NCBI RefSeq assembly: GCF_014207745.1
Contig: NZ_JACHJB010000002.1
Span: 1,240,001 to 1,304,000 of the forward strand
Source of the DNA: Nonomuraea muscovyensis
GTDB taxonomy: Bacteria; Actinomycetota; Actinomycetes; Streptosporangiales; Streptosporangiaceae
Reading direction: 5' to 3'
DNA length: 64,000 nucleotides
Position 1 is the stretch's first letter. Every line of letters starts with the position of its first letter. The position numbers and the translations under genes are program-made. A model generated the notes under the pieces. The model was given only the letters and a program-made list of their open reading frames with translations, made no database searches and was not told the DNA's origin. This document shows, piece after piece, positions 52,053 through 60,740 of the stretch.

Positions 52053-53005
52053 CGGGCCGCCTCCCCGGTCGCGGGGGCGCGGAACTCGACGGCGTCGCGG
52101 GTGAGCTCCATGTACGCCTCCTCCAGCGTGGCCCGGTGGGCCGCCACCTCGGAGAACGGCACCCCGCTCGCGGTCAGCAGCGCCACGATCCGGTCGGCCG
52201 GCAGGCCCGACACGGTGAGCGTGCGGGGGTCGGCGGCGGCCACCGTGGCGGCCACCGTGGCGGCCACCGTGGCGCCGGCGCGGGCGAGCACCTCCATCGC
52301 CGCCGCCTGCGCCGGGGTGCGCAGGGTGACCCGGCCGCGCGAGGCGGCGGCGATCAGCTCGGCCACGCCGGTGTCGGCGACGACCCGGCCGCGGCCGACC
52401 ACCACGAGGTGACCCGCGGTGTCCTGCAGTTCGCTCATCAGGTGGCTGGACACCAGGACGGCGCGCCCTTCGGCGGCCAGCGACCGCAGCAGGCCGCGGA
52501 TCCACACGATGCCCTCCGGGTCCAGGCCGTTGACCGGCTCGTCCAGCATGAGGATCGGCGGGTCGGCGAGCAGCGCCGCGGCGATGCCCAGCCGTTGCCG
52601 CATGCCCAGCGAGTAGCCGCCCGCCCGGCGCCGGGCCGCCGTCTCCAGCCCCACCAGGCCCAGCACCCGGTCCACTCGCCGGGCACCCAGCCCCTGCGAG
52701 TGGGCCAGCCACAGCAGGTGGTCGCGCCCGCTGCGGCCCGGCTGCAGCGCGCCCGCGTCCAGCAGCGCCCCGACGTGACGCAGCGGCTCGCGCAGGCTCC
52801 GGTACGGGCGCCCGCCGACGAGCGCGTCGCCCTCGTCGGCAGCGTCGAGGCCGAGGACGACCCGCATCGTGGTGGACTTGCCGGAGCCGTTGGGGCCGAC
52901 GAACCCGGTGACGTGCCCCGGTGTGACGGTGAAGGTCATCCCGTCGAGGGCCGTGGTGCGGCCGTAGCGCTTGCGCAGCCCGTTGACTGCGATGGTTGCT
53001 TCCAC
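52049..53005 (-). CDS. ABC transporter ATP-binding protein
   Basis: 318-residue ATPase of the drug/bacteriocin exporter type. Seen: Walker A GPNGSGKST near residue 38, Q-loop LLDAGALQP, signature YSLGMRQRLG near residue 130, Walker B LMLDEPVNGLDPEG, switch SSHLMSE. A C-terminal region holds the repeat ATVAATVAATVAA, encoded by three 12-base repeats near 52238-52276. Start ATG at 53005. First gene of the operon, divergent from the histidine kinase, which likely controls it. Confidence 0.9.
   Translation of the reverse strand: MEATIAVNGLRKRYGRTTALDGMTFTVTPGHVTGFVGPNGSGKSTTMRVVLGLDAADEGDALVGGRPYRSLREPLRHVGALLDAGALQPGRSGRDHLLWLAHSQGLGARRVDRVLGLVGLETAARRRAGGYSLGMRQRLGIAAALLADPPILMLDEPVNGLDPEGIVWIRGLLRSLAAEGRAVLVSSHLMSELQDTAGHLVVVGRGRVVADTGVAELIAAASRGRVTLRTPAQAAAMEVLARAGATVAATVAATVAAADPRTLTVSGLPADRIVALLTASGVPFSEVAAHRATLEEAYMELTRDAVEFRAPATGEAAR
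52238..52276. repeat. 12-base tandem repeat in ABC ATPase gene
   Basis: Three copies of a CCACCGTGGCGG-type unit in frame encode AT-VA repeats between the ATPase core and its C-terminal domain; copy number could vary without shifting frame. Confidence 0.65.
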
Positions 53006-53131
53006 GCCGGGCAGGCTAGGCGCCGGGGACGGGCCGGGTCGTCACGCGGCCGAGCCATCTTCGCCGTGCCCGACGCGAGGGACGTGCCGTCGCTCGTACG
53101 AGGGATGCCCGAACTCCGGGGCGCGGGGACA

Positions 53132-54709
53132 ATGACCTCTGTGGACAGACCGCACGACCGGCACGACGGCCCGCCACCGGCCCCCGCATCACCGGCCCTC
53201 GCACCCGTCGCATCACCGGACCCCGCCCCCGCCGCGCCACCGGACGTCGCGGAGGCGAGCGGGTGGCGCCGCGCCCGCGCGGCCGCCTGGTGGTGGCCCG
53301 CCGCCGGCCTCGCGCGCGGGCGGGCCGCCACCGCGCACGCGCACGTCGTGGCCGGCGGTCTGCTGGCGCTGCTCGCGCTGGCCGAGGCGATCGTGCGGGC
53401 CCGCGACACCCCGCTGGCCGACGCCCTCGCGCAGGCCCGCGACATGTGGCCGGGCGAGACCGTCGCGCGCCCCGCCCCGGGAGCGAGCCTGCTCGCGCCC
53501 GCCGGCGACTCCCCACCGGCCGGGGCGCCGGTCGAGCGGCCGGGTGGAGGGCCGGTCGGGGGGCCCGTCGGGGGGCCCGTCGATGGGCCCGTCACCGCGG
53601 TGTACGTCCTGGTGTTCGGGCTGCTCGCGCTGGGCACCACGCTGCCGGTCGCGCTGCTGTGGGGCCAGCCCGCCGCCGCGGCCGTGCTCGTCACGGCGAC
53701 GGGCGTGCTGTCGCTCACGGCGTTCCAGACGATGACGGTGGCGGGCGTCGCCGCGCAGCTCGTCTGCGGCCACCGGCTGGGCCGGACCGGCTCGCAGCCG
53801 CTGGCCGTCCTGCTCGCGGCGCCGTTCGTCGTCCTGGCGCTGGTCGGTCGGACCGGCGGTGACGTGCGGCTGCTCACGCTGCTGGCGGCGTGCCTGGCCC
53901 CGGCGGCTGCGCTCGCGGGGATCGCCCGACGGGCCCGCGGCGTGGCCGCGGGCGACGGCGCCGACCGGCAGGTCACGGCCGAGGCGTTGCTGGAGCACAC
54001 GGCGCGGGGCGAACGCGCCCGCATCGCCCGCGAGCTGCACGACGTCGTGGCCCACCACATCTCGATCGTGGCCGTGCAGGCGGAGACGGCCCGGCTGACC
54101 ACGCCGGGGATGCCCGCCGCCGGGGCCGAACGCCTGTCGGCCATCGGCGACACCGCCCGGGCGGCGCTGACGGAGATGCGGCGGCTGCTCGGCGTGCTGC
54201 GCGAGGACGCCGGGGCCGGGGTGGCAGACCGGCGGCCCCAGCCGGGGCTGCGCCTGGAGGAGCTGACCGGCCTGCTCGACCAGTCACGACAGGCGTCCGG
54301 GACGGCCACGCGGCTGATCCTGCGCGGCGCGCCGGTGCCGCTGGACCCGGGCGTGGAGCTGGCGGCCCACCGCATCGTGCAGGAGGCCCTGACCAACACC
54401 CGCCGTCACGCGCCCGGCGCCGCCGTCGACGTCGAGCTCGACTACGGCGCGGACGCCCTGCTCGTCCGGGTCCGCGACAACGGCCCCGGGCCCTCCCCGA
54501 ACACGCCCGGCGGCGGGCACGGTGGCGGGCACGGCGGCGGGCACAGCGGCGGGCACGGTCTGACGGGGATGCGGGAGCGGGCGGCGGCCGTGGGCGGCGA
54601 GCTGCGCACCGGCCCGGCGCCCGGCGGCGGCTTCCTCGTCGAGGCCCGCCTGCCCGGCCCGGAGACGGCGGCGGCACTGCGGGCCGGCGGCGGGGAGGCG
54701 GGCCGGTGA
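53132..54709 (+). CDS. sensor histidine kinase (DesK/NarX-type, HisKA_3)
   Basis: 525-residue kinase. Seen: Pro-rich cytoplasmic start, membrane segments between about residues 70 and 270, a Gly/Pro/Val repeat (GGPVGGPVDGPV) in a loop, HisKA_3 box RARIARELHDVVAHHIS with phosphorylatable histidine near residue 305, and an HATPase domain with NTRRHAPGA and RVRDNGPG. The ATP lid carries GGGH three times then SGGH before LTGMRERAA, which is unusual. ATG at 53132; ATG 53105 is possible. Overlaps the response regulator (GTGA) and is divergent from the ABC exporter operon, the classic layout of an antibiotic-sensing system. Confidence 0.9.
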   Translation: MTSVDRPHDRHDGPPPAPASPALAPVASPDPAPAAPPDVAEASGWRRARAAAWWWPAAGLARGRAATAHAHVVAGGLLALLALAEAIVRARDTPLADALAQARDMWPGETVARPAPGASLLAPAGDSPPAGAPVERPGGGPVGGPVGGPVDGPVTAVYVLVFGLLALGTTLPVALLWGQPAAAAVLVTATGVLSLTAFQTMTVAGVAAQLVCGHRLGRTGSQPLAVLLAAPFVVLALVGRTGGDVRLLTLLAACLAPAAALAGIARRARGVAAGDGADRQVTAEALLEHTARGERARIARELHDVVAHHISIVAVQAETARLTTPGMPAAGAERLSAIGDTARAALTEMRRLLGVLREDAGAGVADRRPQPGLRLEELTGLLDQSRQASGTATRLILRGAPVPLDPGVELAAHRIVQEALTNTRRHAPGAAVDVELDYGADALLVRVRDNGPGPSPNTPGGGHGGGHGGGHSGGHGLTGMRERAAAVGGELRTGPAPGGGFLVEARLPGPETAAALRAGGGEAGR

Positions 54710-55422
54710 ACGAGCCGGTGAACGAGCCGGTGAGCGGGCCGGTGAGCGGGCCGCCCATCCGGATCGTCGTGGCCGACGACCACCTGGTGGTGCGCACCGG
54801 GTTCGCCGAGCTGCTGGCCACCCAGCCCGACTTCGCCGTCGCCGGCACCGCCCCCGACGGCGCCGAGGCCGTGCGGCTGTGCGCGGAGCTGGCGCCCGAC
54901 GTCGTCCTCATGGACATCCGCATGCCGGGCGTCGACGGCATCGAGGCCACCCGGCGGCTGGCCGCCTCGGCGGCGGGCGGGCCGCGCGTCCTCATCCTGA
55001 CCACCTTCGACCTGGACGAGTACGTCTACGACGCGCTCCGGGCGGGCGCGAGCGGGTTCCTGCTCAAGGACGTCACCGCCGAGCGCCTCTTCGACGCGGT
55101 GCGGGTCGTCGCGGCCGGTGAGGCGCTGCTGGCCCCGGCGATCACCCGGCGGCTCATCGCCGAGTTCGCCCGCCTGCGCCCCGCGCCGGACGCACCGGCC
55201 GGCCTGTCCGCGCTCACCCCGCGCGAGACGCAGGTGCTGCGGCTCATCGCCGAGGGGCTGTCCAACACGGAGATCGCCGCCCGGCTGACGGTCACGGAGG
55301 AGACGGTCAAGACCCACGTCAGCCGCCTGCTGAACAAGCTGGGCCTGCGCGACCGGACCCAGGCGGTCGTCGCCGCCTACGAGACGGGCCTGGTCGTTCC
55401 CCGCGCGGGCCGGCCGGCCTGA
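54706..55422 (+). CDS. NarL/LuxR family response regulator
   Basis: 238-residue two-component regulator. Seen: receiver domain with VVADDHLVVRTG (acid pair), phosphorylated aspartate in PDVVLMDIRMPG near residue 70, T and K positions in ILTTFD and FLLKD, and C-terminal LuxR HTH with LTPRETQVLRLIAEGLSNTEIAARLTVTEETVKTHV. The N-terminus consists of NEPV twice and SGPV twice from 12-base repeats, each containing a GTG: 54706, 54718, 54730, 54742 are all possible starts; the first overlaps the kinase stop. Partner of the kinase; target probably the divergent ABC operon. Confidence 0.92.
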   Translation: MNEPVNEPVSGPVSGPPIRIVVADDHLVVRTGFAELLATQPDFAVAGTAPDGAEAVRLCAELAPDVVLMDIRMPGVDGIEATRRLAASAAGGPRVLILTTFDLDEYVYDALRAGASGFLLKDVTAERLFDAVRVVAAGEALLAPAITRRLIAEFARLRPAPDAPAGLSALTPRETQVLRLIAEGLSNTEIAARLTVTEETVKTHVSRLLNKLGLRDRTQAVVAAYETGLVVPRAGRPA

Positions 55423-55425
55423 CGG

Positions 55426-55467
55426 TATACTGATCACGAATCCCGCGCGGGCGATCCCGCCGGGATT
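55426..55467 (+). promoter_or_regulatory. promoter TATACT and strong hairpin before the MATE gene
   Basis: TATACT at 55426-55431 is a good -10. It is followed at 55439-55467 by AATCCCG-C-GCGGG-CGAT-CCCGC-CGGGATT, a 12-pair stem with one bulged base and a CGAT tetraloop, ten bases before the ATG of the MATE gene. It would sit at the very 5' end of the transcript, or act as the terminator of the response regulator gene. Confidence 0.6.
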
Positions 55468-55476
55468 TCTGCTTGC

Positions 55477-56772
55477 ATGACCTCTCCTGTTCGCGTGATC
55501 CTCGGCGCGGCCGTTCCGCTCGCCCTGTCGGCGGGCGTCGGCGTCGCCGCCCGCCTGGCCGCCACCTCCCTGCTCGGCCACCAGGCCACCGCCCAGCTCG
55601 CCGCCTTCGCCGTCGCCGGGGCCGTGCTCGGCCCGGTCACCGCCGCCGTGTCCGGCGGGCTGCGCGGCCTGACGCCGTTCGTCGCCCCGCACCGCGACGA
55701 CCCGGCCGGAGCGCTGCCCGCGCTGCGCGACGCGCGGTGGCTCGCCCTCGGGCTCGGCACCGCGGGGGCCGGCGTCCTGTTGTGCGTGCCGCTGCTCGCG
55801 CGTGCGGGCGGGGTGGCAGAGGAGGTGACGGCCGAGCTGGGCGTGCTGCCGTGGCTGCTGGCCGGGTACGTGCTGCTGCTCGCGGCGGGCGGCGGCGCGA
55901 ACGGGACGCTGGTCGCGCTCGGCCACGCCCGGCAGGTGCTCTGGTCGGGCCTGGCCGGCACCGCCGCCGAGGTGCTGCTGCTTCTGGCGCTGGTGCCCCG
56001 GCTGGGCCTCACGGGCGCCGGTCTCGCCCTGGTGGCGGCCGCGGGGGTGAGCGTCGCGATCGCCAACGGCCGCCTGGCCCGCGTGACCGGCCCGGCAGGG
56101 TGGGCGCTGTGGCCGGGGCGTCCCCGGCCGCGCGCGATCCTGCGCATGGCCGGGGTCGGCGTCCCGATGTCGGCGGCGCTGGTGATCAAGTTCGCGGCGC
56201 TGGCGGGGGTCGCCTACGCGGCGGCGCGGACGGGCGCGCACGGCGCCGCCGCGCACGCGATCCTCGTGTCGCTGGACGGGCCGCTCACGCTGGCCGCGTT
56301 CACCGCCGGGCAGGCGGCGGCCCCGGAGATCGCCAGGGCGTCCTCCGCGGCGGCGGCCCGGCGCGCCAACCGGGCGGCGCTGGCCGTCGGGGCGACCGGC
56401 GTGCTCGCCGGGTCCGTGCCCCTGGGGTGCCTGGGCGGGGAGATGCTCGGCCTGTTCACCTCGGACGGTCGCGTGCTGGCGGCGGCGTCGGGCGCGCTGC
56501 CGCCGGCGGCCGTGTTCGCCCTGGCCAACGGCTGCGCCATCGTGATGTCGGCGTCCCTGACCGGGCTGCGGCGCTCGGCCTGGAGCCTCGGCTGCACGGC
56601 CGCGGGCTACGGTCCGCTCGCCCTGGTGGCCGCGCCCGTCGCGACGGCGTGGGGGCTGATCGGCCTGTGGTGGGCGCTGGCCGGCTGCGCCGCGCTGGTG
56701 TTCGCGCTGCAGACCTGGGCATTCCTCCGCGCTGCGGACCTGGGATTCGTCGGGTACAGCGCGCGCCGATGA
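55477..56772 (+). CDS. MATE family efflux transporter
   Basis: 431-residue membrane protein with twelve helices in two similar halves. Seen: the first-half start VILGAAVPLALSAGVGVAAR, GLRGLTPFVAPH, the mid linker PGRPRPRAILRMAGVGVPMSAALV that begins the second half, and GCAIVMSASLTGLRRS. It would export cationic or polyketide-like drugs with Na+ or H+. ATG at 55477; ribosome site is within or next to the hairpin (GGGA at 55462-55465), so folding should mask it. Short spacing (54 bases) to the response regulator. Confidence 0.82.
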   Translation: MTSPVRVILGAAVPLALSAGVGVAARLAATSLLGHQATAQLAAFAVAGAVLGPVTAAVSGGLRGLTPFVAPHRDDPAGALPALRDARWLALGLGTAGAGVLLCVPLLARAGGVAEEVTAELGVLPWLLAGYVLLLAAGGGANGTLVALGHARQVLWSGLAGTAAEVLLLLALVPRLGLTGAGLALVAAAGVSVAIANGRLARVTGPAGWALWPGRPRPRAILRMAGVGVPMSAALVIKFAALAGVAYAAARTGAHGAAAHAILVSLDGPLTLAAFTAGQAAAPEIARASSAAAARRANRAALAVGATGVLAGSVPLGCLGGEMLGLFTSDGRVLAAASGALPPAAVFALANGCAIVMSASLTGLRRSAWSLGCTAAGYGPLALVAAPVATAWGLIGLWWALAGCAALVFALQTWAFLRAADLGFVGYSARR

Positions 56773-56830
56773 GTTCGGCCGCCCCGCGTGGTCTCTACGC
56801 TGGACCACTACGGACGATCAAGGAGCGGCC

Positions 56831-57388
56831 ATGGGCAGGATCCTCTACTCGGCGATGGTGTCGCTGGACGGCTACATCGAGGACCCGGACGGCGGCATCG
56901 ACTTCAGCGCCCCGGACGACGAGGCGCACCGGCTGGCCAACGAGCAGGCCCGCGAGGCGGCGGCCTTCCTGTTCGGGCGGCGTACCTACGAGGCGATGGA
57001 GCGGCCGTGGACCGCGGCGGCCGGCCGCGACGACCTGCCGGAGGTCGAGAAGGAGTTCGCCCGCGTCTACCAGGAGACGCCGCGCTACGTCTTCTCCGAC
57101 ACCCTGACCAGGGTGCCGGAGGGGGTGCGGTTGGTGCGCAGTGACGAGGCGGTGGCCGAGGTGACCCGGCTCAAGCAGCAGACCGACGGGCGCTTCGACC
57201 TGGGCGGCGCCTGCCTGGCCGCCTCGCTGCTGGACCTGGTCGACGAGTTCGCGCTGTTCGTGATGCCGGCGACGGTGGGCGGCGGCAAGCCGTTCTTCCC
57301 GGTGGGCCGCAGGCTGCGCCTGCGGCGGACCGAGCACCGGTGCTTCGCCTCGGGCGTGGTGTACCTGCGCTACGAGCGCGCCTCCTGA
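56831..57388 (+). CDS. dihydrofolate reductase family protein (RibD C-domain type)
   Basis: 185-residue NADPH-dependent reductase of the RibD-C/DHFR fold, not a true folate enzyme. Seen: MGRILYSAMVSLDGYIEDPDGGIDF at the start, FLFGRRTYEAMERPW near residue 47, LKQQTDGRFDLGGACLAASLLD as the NADPH region and LFVMPATVGGGKPFFP. ATG at 56831 with AAGGAG upstream. Probably single; substrate unknown. Confidence 0.88.
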   Translation: MGRILYSAMVSLDGYIEDPDGGIDFSAPDDEAHRLANEQAREAAAFLFGRRTYEAMERPWTAAAGRDDLPEVEKEFARVYQETPRYVFSDTLTRVPEGVRLVRSDEAVAEVTRLKQQTDGRFDLGGACLAASLLDLVDEFALFVMPATVGGGKPFFPVGRRLRLRRTEHRCFASGVVYLRYERAS

Positions 57389-57398
57389 GCACGCACCC

Positions 57399-57435
57399 GA
57401 GTCCACGCCGCCCGCGCCCCGGGCGGCGTGGACTC
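57399..57435. terminator. perfect 16-base-pair bidirectional terminator hairpin
   Basis: GAGTCCACGCCGCCCG at 57399-57414 pairs perfectly with CGGGCGGCGTGGACTC at 57420-57435 around a five-base loop, between the convergent DHFR-like gene and rbsD; it overlaps the rbsD stop by two bases. Confidence 0.85.
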
Positions 57436-57823
57436 AGAAGGCGACGCCGCAGCGCAGAATGACGTTGGCGTACGGGCGGGCCTCGCCGGTGCGGACGACG
57501 AGCCTGCTCGTGCGGCTGAGCTGCTTGAGCCGCTCGTGCGGCACGTACCCCAGCACCGGCAGGCGCTCGCCGAGCTCGGCGTGGCAGGCCGGATTGGCGG
57601 CGCGCACCTCCTCCGCGGCCGTGGCGCCCTCCACCACGATCTCGGCGAGGATGCCGTCGAGCACGTCGGCGAACGACGGGATCCCCGGCACGAACGCCAG
57701 GTCCACGACCGGCACGCCCGGCGGCAGCGGCATGCCGCTGTCGCAGATCAGCACCTCGTCGGTGTGACCGAGCCGGGCCACGGCGCCCGCCAGGGCCGCG
57801 TTGATGATGCCGCCCCGCTTCAC
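57434..57823 (-). CDS. rbsD: D-ribose pyranase
   Basis: 129-residue enzyme interconverting beta-pyranose and beta-furanose forms of ribose so that the kinase can use it. Seen: MKRGGIINAALAGAVARLGHTDEVLICDSGMPLPPG with catalytic histidine 20 and aspartate, PGIPSFADVL, and the C-terminal RTGEARPYANVILRCGVAF. GTG at 57823 overlaps the rbsK stop (GTGA). Last gene of the operon. Confidence 0.93.
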   Translation of the reverse strand: MKRGGIINAALAGAVARLGHTDEVLICDSGMPLPPGVPVVDLAFVPGIPSFADVLDGILAEIVVEGATAAEEVRAANPACHAELGERLPVLGYVPHERLKQLSRTSRLVVRTGEARPYANVILRCGVAF

Positions 57824-58779
57824 AGGGTCTCCACCTCCGCCAACGTCGGGTACGAATTCTGCGCGCCCGGCCTGCGGACGGTCGCCGCGCCGACGCGGGC
57901 GGCGAACGCCGCGGCGTCGGCGAGGGCGTCGCCCCTGGCCAGCCGCCAGGCCAGCGCCCCGGCGAACGCGTCGCCGGCGCCCGTGGTGTCCACGGGCGCC
58001 ACGCGGGGGCTCGGCACCGGCTGGACGGCGCCGTCCTCGGCCGTCACGGCCCCGTCCGCCCCCAGCGTGATCACGACCGAGCGGGGCCCGAGCGCGAGCA
58101 GCGCCTTGGCCTGCTGGGCCGCGTCCCCCATGCCACCGAGCACCAGCGCCGCCTCGTGCTCGTTGACCACCAGCGGATCGCACAGCGCCAGCAGTTCGTC
58201 CGGCACCGGGGTCGCCGGCGACAGGTTGAGCACGGCCCGCCGGGCCAGCCGCGCGGCGGCGAGCACCGCCGGCATCGGGATCTCCAGTTGCAGGGACACG
58301 ATCGGCGCCGACCGCAGCAGCGGGGCGGCCCCCCGCACGTCGTCCTCGCTGAGCAGGGAGTTGGCGCCCGGCGCGACGATGATGCTGTTGTCGCCGCGCG
58401 GCCCCACCGCGATCATCGCGACGCCGCTGGCCGCGGGCGTGTCGTGCAGGTGGCTGAGGTCCACGCCGTCGCGTCGCAGCGATTCGCGCAGCAGCCGCCC
58501 GTGCCCGTCGGTGCCGACCCGGCCGAGCAGCGCCACCCGGGCGCCGAGCCGGGCGGCGGCGACGGCCTGGTTGGCGCCCTTGCCGCCGGGGTGCACGGCC
58601 AGGTCGGAGCCCAGCACGGTCTCGCCCGGCGCGGGGTGCCGCCCGACCTGGACGACGAGGTCGGCGTTGGCCGACCCCACCACCACCACGTCGTGGCGGT
58701 GGAGGGGAACGGGACGGCCGTCGTGCTCGCCCGCGGCCTGACCAACGGTCCGGCCCACGGTTCGGCCCACGGTGCTCAC
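57820..58779 (-). CDS. rbsK: ribokinase
   Basis: 319-residue PfkB-family kinase forming ribose 5-phosphate. Seen: GSANADLVVQVGRHPAPGE near residue 35, PGGKGANQAVAAARLG, SLQLEIP, and the signature DTTGAGDAFAGAL near residue 270 with the catalytic aspartate. The N-terminal 28 residues contain RTVGRTVGQAAGEHDG and exceed the family's usual start. GTG at 58779 overlaps the rbsB stop; a shorter start is possible. Confidence 0.93.
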   Translation of the reverse strand: MSTVGRTVGRTVGQAAGEHDGRPVPLHRHDVVVVGSANADLVVQVGRHPAPGETVLGSDLAVHPGGKGANQAVAAARLGARVALLGRVGTDGHGRLLRESLRRDGVDLSHLHDTPAASGVAMIAVGPRGDNSIIVAPGANSLLSEDDVRGAAPLLRSAPIVSLQLEIPMPAVLAAARLARRAVLNLSPATPVPDELLALCDPLVVNEHEAALVLGGMGDAAQQAKALLALGPRSVVITLGADGAVTAEDGAVQPVPSPRVAPVDTTGAGDAFAGALAWRLARGDALADAAAFAARVGAATVRRPGAQNSYPTLAEVETL

Positions 58780-59729
58780 GACCCGGCGAACTCGGAGAGG
58801 TTGTCCTTGGTGGCGACCTTCACCGGCACGTCGAGGGTGGCCGGGAGCTGCTCGCCGTTCGCGGCCTTGACCGCGTTCTGCACGGCCTGCTGACCGAGGA
58901 GGGCCGGCTGCTGGGCGATGCTGGCCGCCAGCGTGCCCGCCTCGATCGCCTTGAGGCCGTCGGGCGTGCCGTCGAAGCCGACCACCTTGACCTCCTTACC
59001 GGCCTTGGCGCCGAGCGCCTTGATCGCGCCGAGCGCCATCTCGTCGTTCTCGGCGAACACGCCGGTGATGCCGGGGTGCGACTGGAGCAGGTTCGTCATG
59101 ACGTCCAGGCCCTTGGTGCGGTCGAAGTCCGCGGGCTGCTGGGCGACGACCTTGATGTTCGGGTACGCCTTGATGCCCTCGGTGAAGCCCTGCCCCCGGT
59201 CACGCGAGGCGGAGGTGCCGGCCACGCCCTGCAGGATCACGACCTCGCCCTTCTCGCCGATCTCCTTGGCGAGCTGCTCGGCGGCCAGCTTGCCGCCGGC
59301 GACGTTGTCGGAGGCGACCGTCTGGGCGACCTTGGCGCCGTTGACACCGCGGTCGACGGCGATGACGGGGATGTTGGAACGTTCCGCCACCTTGACCGCC
59401 GGCGCCGCGGCGTCGGAGTCGACCGGGTTGATGATGATCGCCTTCATGCTCTGGCTGGTGAAGTTCTGCACCTGGTTCACCTGCTGGGAGGCGTCGTTCT
59501 GCGCGTCGGTGACGGTCAGCGTGGCGCCGAGCTTCTTGGCCTCCGCTTGGGCGCCGTCGCGCAGCTGGACGAAGTACGGGTTGTTCAGCGTGGAGATCGA
59601 CATGCCGATCTTGACGTCACCTCCGGCCGTGGTCCCGCCGGAACCGGCCGAGTCCGTGCCGGAGGAGCCGCAGGCGGCCAGGCCGAGTGTCAGGACCGCG
59701 CCGAACGCGGCCAGGGCGTGGAATCGCAT
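58776..59729 (-). CDS. rbsB: ribose ABC transporter substrate-binding lipoprotein
   Basis: 317-residue lipoprotein that binds ribose outside the membrane. Seen: signal and lipobox LGLAAC with cysteine 20, KIGMSISTLNNPYFVQLRDGAQAEAKKLG, DAQNDASQQ, the ligand residues VDRGVNG, and EVKVVGFDGTPDG. ATG at 59729 with GAGGTAACC upstream; 48 bases after rbsC, the only wide gap in the operon, which may allow extra expression of the binding protein. Confidence 0.94.
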   Translation of the reverse strand: MRFHALAAFGAVLTLGLAACGSSGTDSAGSGGTTAGGDVKIGMSISTLNNPYFVQLRDGAQAEAKKLGATLTVTDAQNDASQQVNQVQNFTSQSMKAIIINPVDSDAAAPAVKVAERSNIPVIAVDRGVNGAKVAQTVASDNVAGGKLAAEQLAKEIGEKGEVVILQGVAGTSASRDRGQGFTEGIKAYPNIKVVAQQPADFDRTKGLDVMTNLLQSHPGITGVFAENDEMALGAIKALGAKAGKEVKVVGFDGTPDGLKAIEAGTLAASIAQQPALLGQQAVQNAVKAANGEQLPATLDVPVKVATKDNLSEFAGS

Positions 59730-59777
59730 GATGGTTACCTCGCTTTGTGTGTCAGGAACGTGATGGTCATGGAGAGG

Positions 59778-60740
59778 TCAGCGGCCGCCGCGGCGGCGGA
59801 GCGTGTCGAGCAGGACCGCCAGCGCGATCACCACGCCGATCACGACCTGCTGCCAGAAGGCCGACACCGACAGCAGGTTGAGCCCGTTGCGCAGCACGGC
59901 CAGGATGAGCGCGCCGACGAGCGTGCCCAGCGCCCTGCCCTTGCCTCCCGACAGGCTGGCGCCGCCGATGACGACGGCGGCGATCGCGTCCAACTCGTAG
60001 CCGGCCGCCGCCTGCGGCTGGGCCGAGGCGAGCCTGCTGGCCAGGACGATGCCCGCCACCGCGGCGAACACACCGGACAGGGCGTAGGTGATCAGCTTCT
60101 GCCTGCCGACGGCGATGCCGGACAGCCGGGCCGCCTCCTCGTTGCCGCCGATGGCGTACATCGCGCGGCCGGTGTACGTGCGGTTGAGCACGACGGCGGC
60201 GATCACGCCCATGAGCGCCATCACCAGCACCGGCACCGGCAGGTAGCCGCCGATGGTGTCGCCGAGGTGGGAGACCTGCTCGGGCATCTCGATGGGGCTG
60301 CCCTGCGACACCACCAGCGCCAGCCCGCGCGCCACGCCGAGCATGGCCAGCGTGGCGATGAACGGCGGCAGCTTGCCGTAGGCGATGAGCACGGCGTTGA
60401 CCAGCCCGCACACCACGCCGACGGCGAGCGCCACGACCGTGGCGACCGGCCAGGGCAGCCCGGTGTCGGCGGCCGTCCAGGCCAGCACCATCGCCGACAG
60501 CGCGGCGACGGCGCCGACGGACAGGTCGATGCCGCCGGTGATGATGACGAACGTGGAGCCGAACGCGAGGATCGCGGTGACGGCCGCCTGGACGCCGACG
60601 TTGAGCAGGTTGGTGACGGTCAGGAAGTCGCCGGACATCAGCGACAGCGCCACGATCAGCACCACGAGCGCCGCGAGCGAGCCGTTCTCGGCCAGCAGGC
60701 TCCTCGCCGCCGGCCGCCTGGTCAGCACGTTAGTGGACAC
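59778..60740 (-). CDS. rbsC: ribose ABC transporter permease
   Basis: 320-residue membrane subunit of the RbsC/AraH family, about nine helices. Seen: LTVTNLLNVGVQAAVTAILAFGSTFVIITGGIDLSVGAVAAL near residues 45-85 and the coupling helix region GYELDAIAAVVIGGASLSGGKG near residue 245. GTG at 60740 is preferred because GGTGGAGG ends six bases before it, whereas the ATG at 60746 abuts that site; either overlaps the end of rbsA. Confidence 0.92.
   Translation of the reverse strand: MSTNVLTRRPAARSLLAENGSLAALVVLIVALSLMSGDFLTVTNLLNVGVQAAVTAILAFGSTFVIITGGIDLSVGAVAALSAMVLAWTAADTGLPWPVATVVALAVGVVCGLVNAVLIAYGKLPPFIATLAMLGVARGLALVVSQGSPIEMPEQVSHLGDTIGGYLPVPVLVMALMGVIAAVVLNRTYTGRAMYAIGGNEEAARLSGIAVGRQKLITYALSGVFAAVAGIVLASRLASAQPQAAAGYELDAIAAVVIGGASLSGGKGRALGTLVGALILAVLRNGLNLLSVSAFWQQVVIGVVIALAVLLDTLRRRGGR

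Noticed and set aside
52136..53131. N-terminal extension of the histidine kinase to 857 residues
   Set aside because: The extension is antisense to the ABC ATPase and lacks domains.
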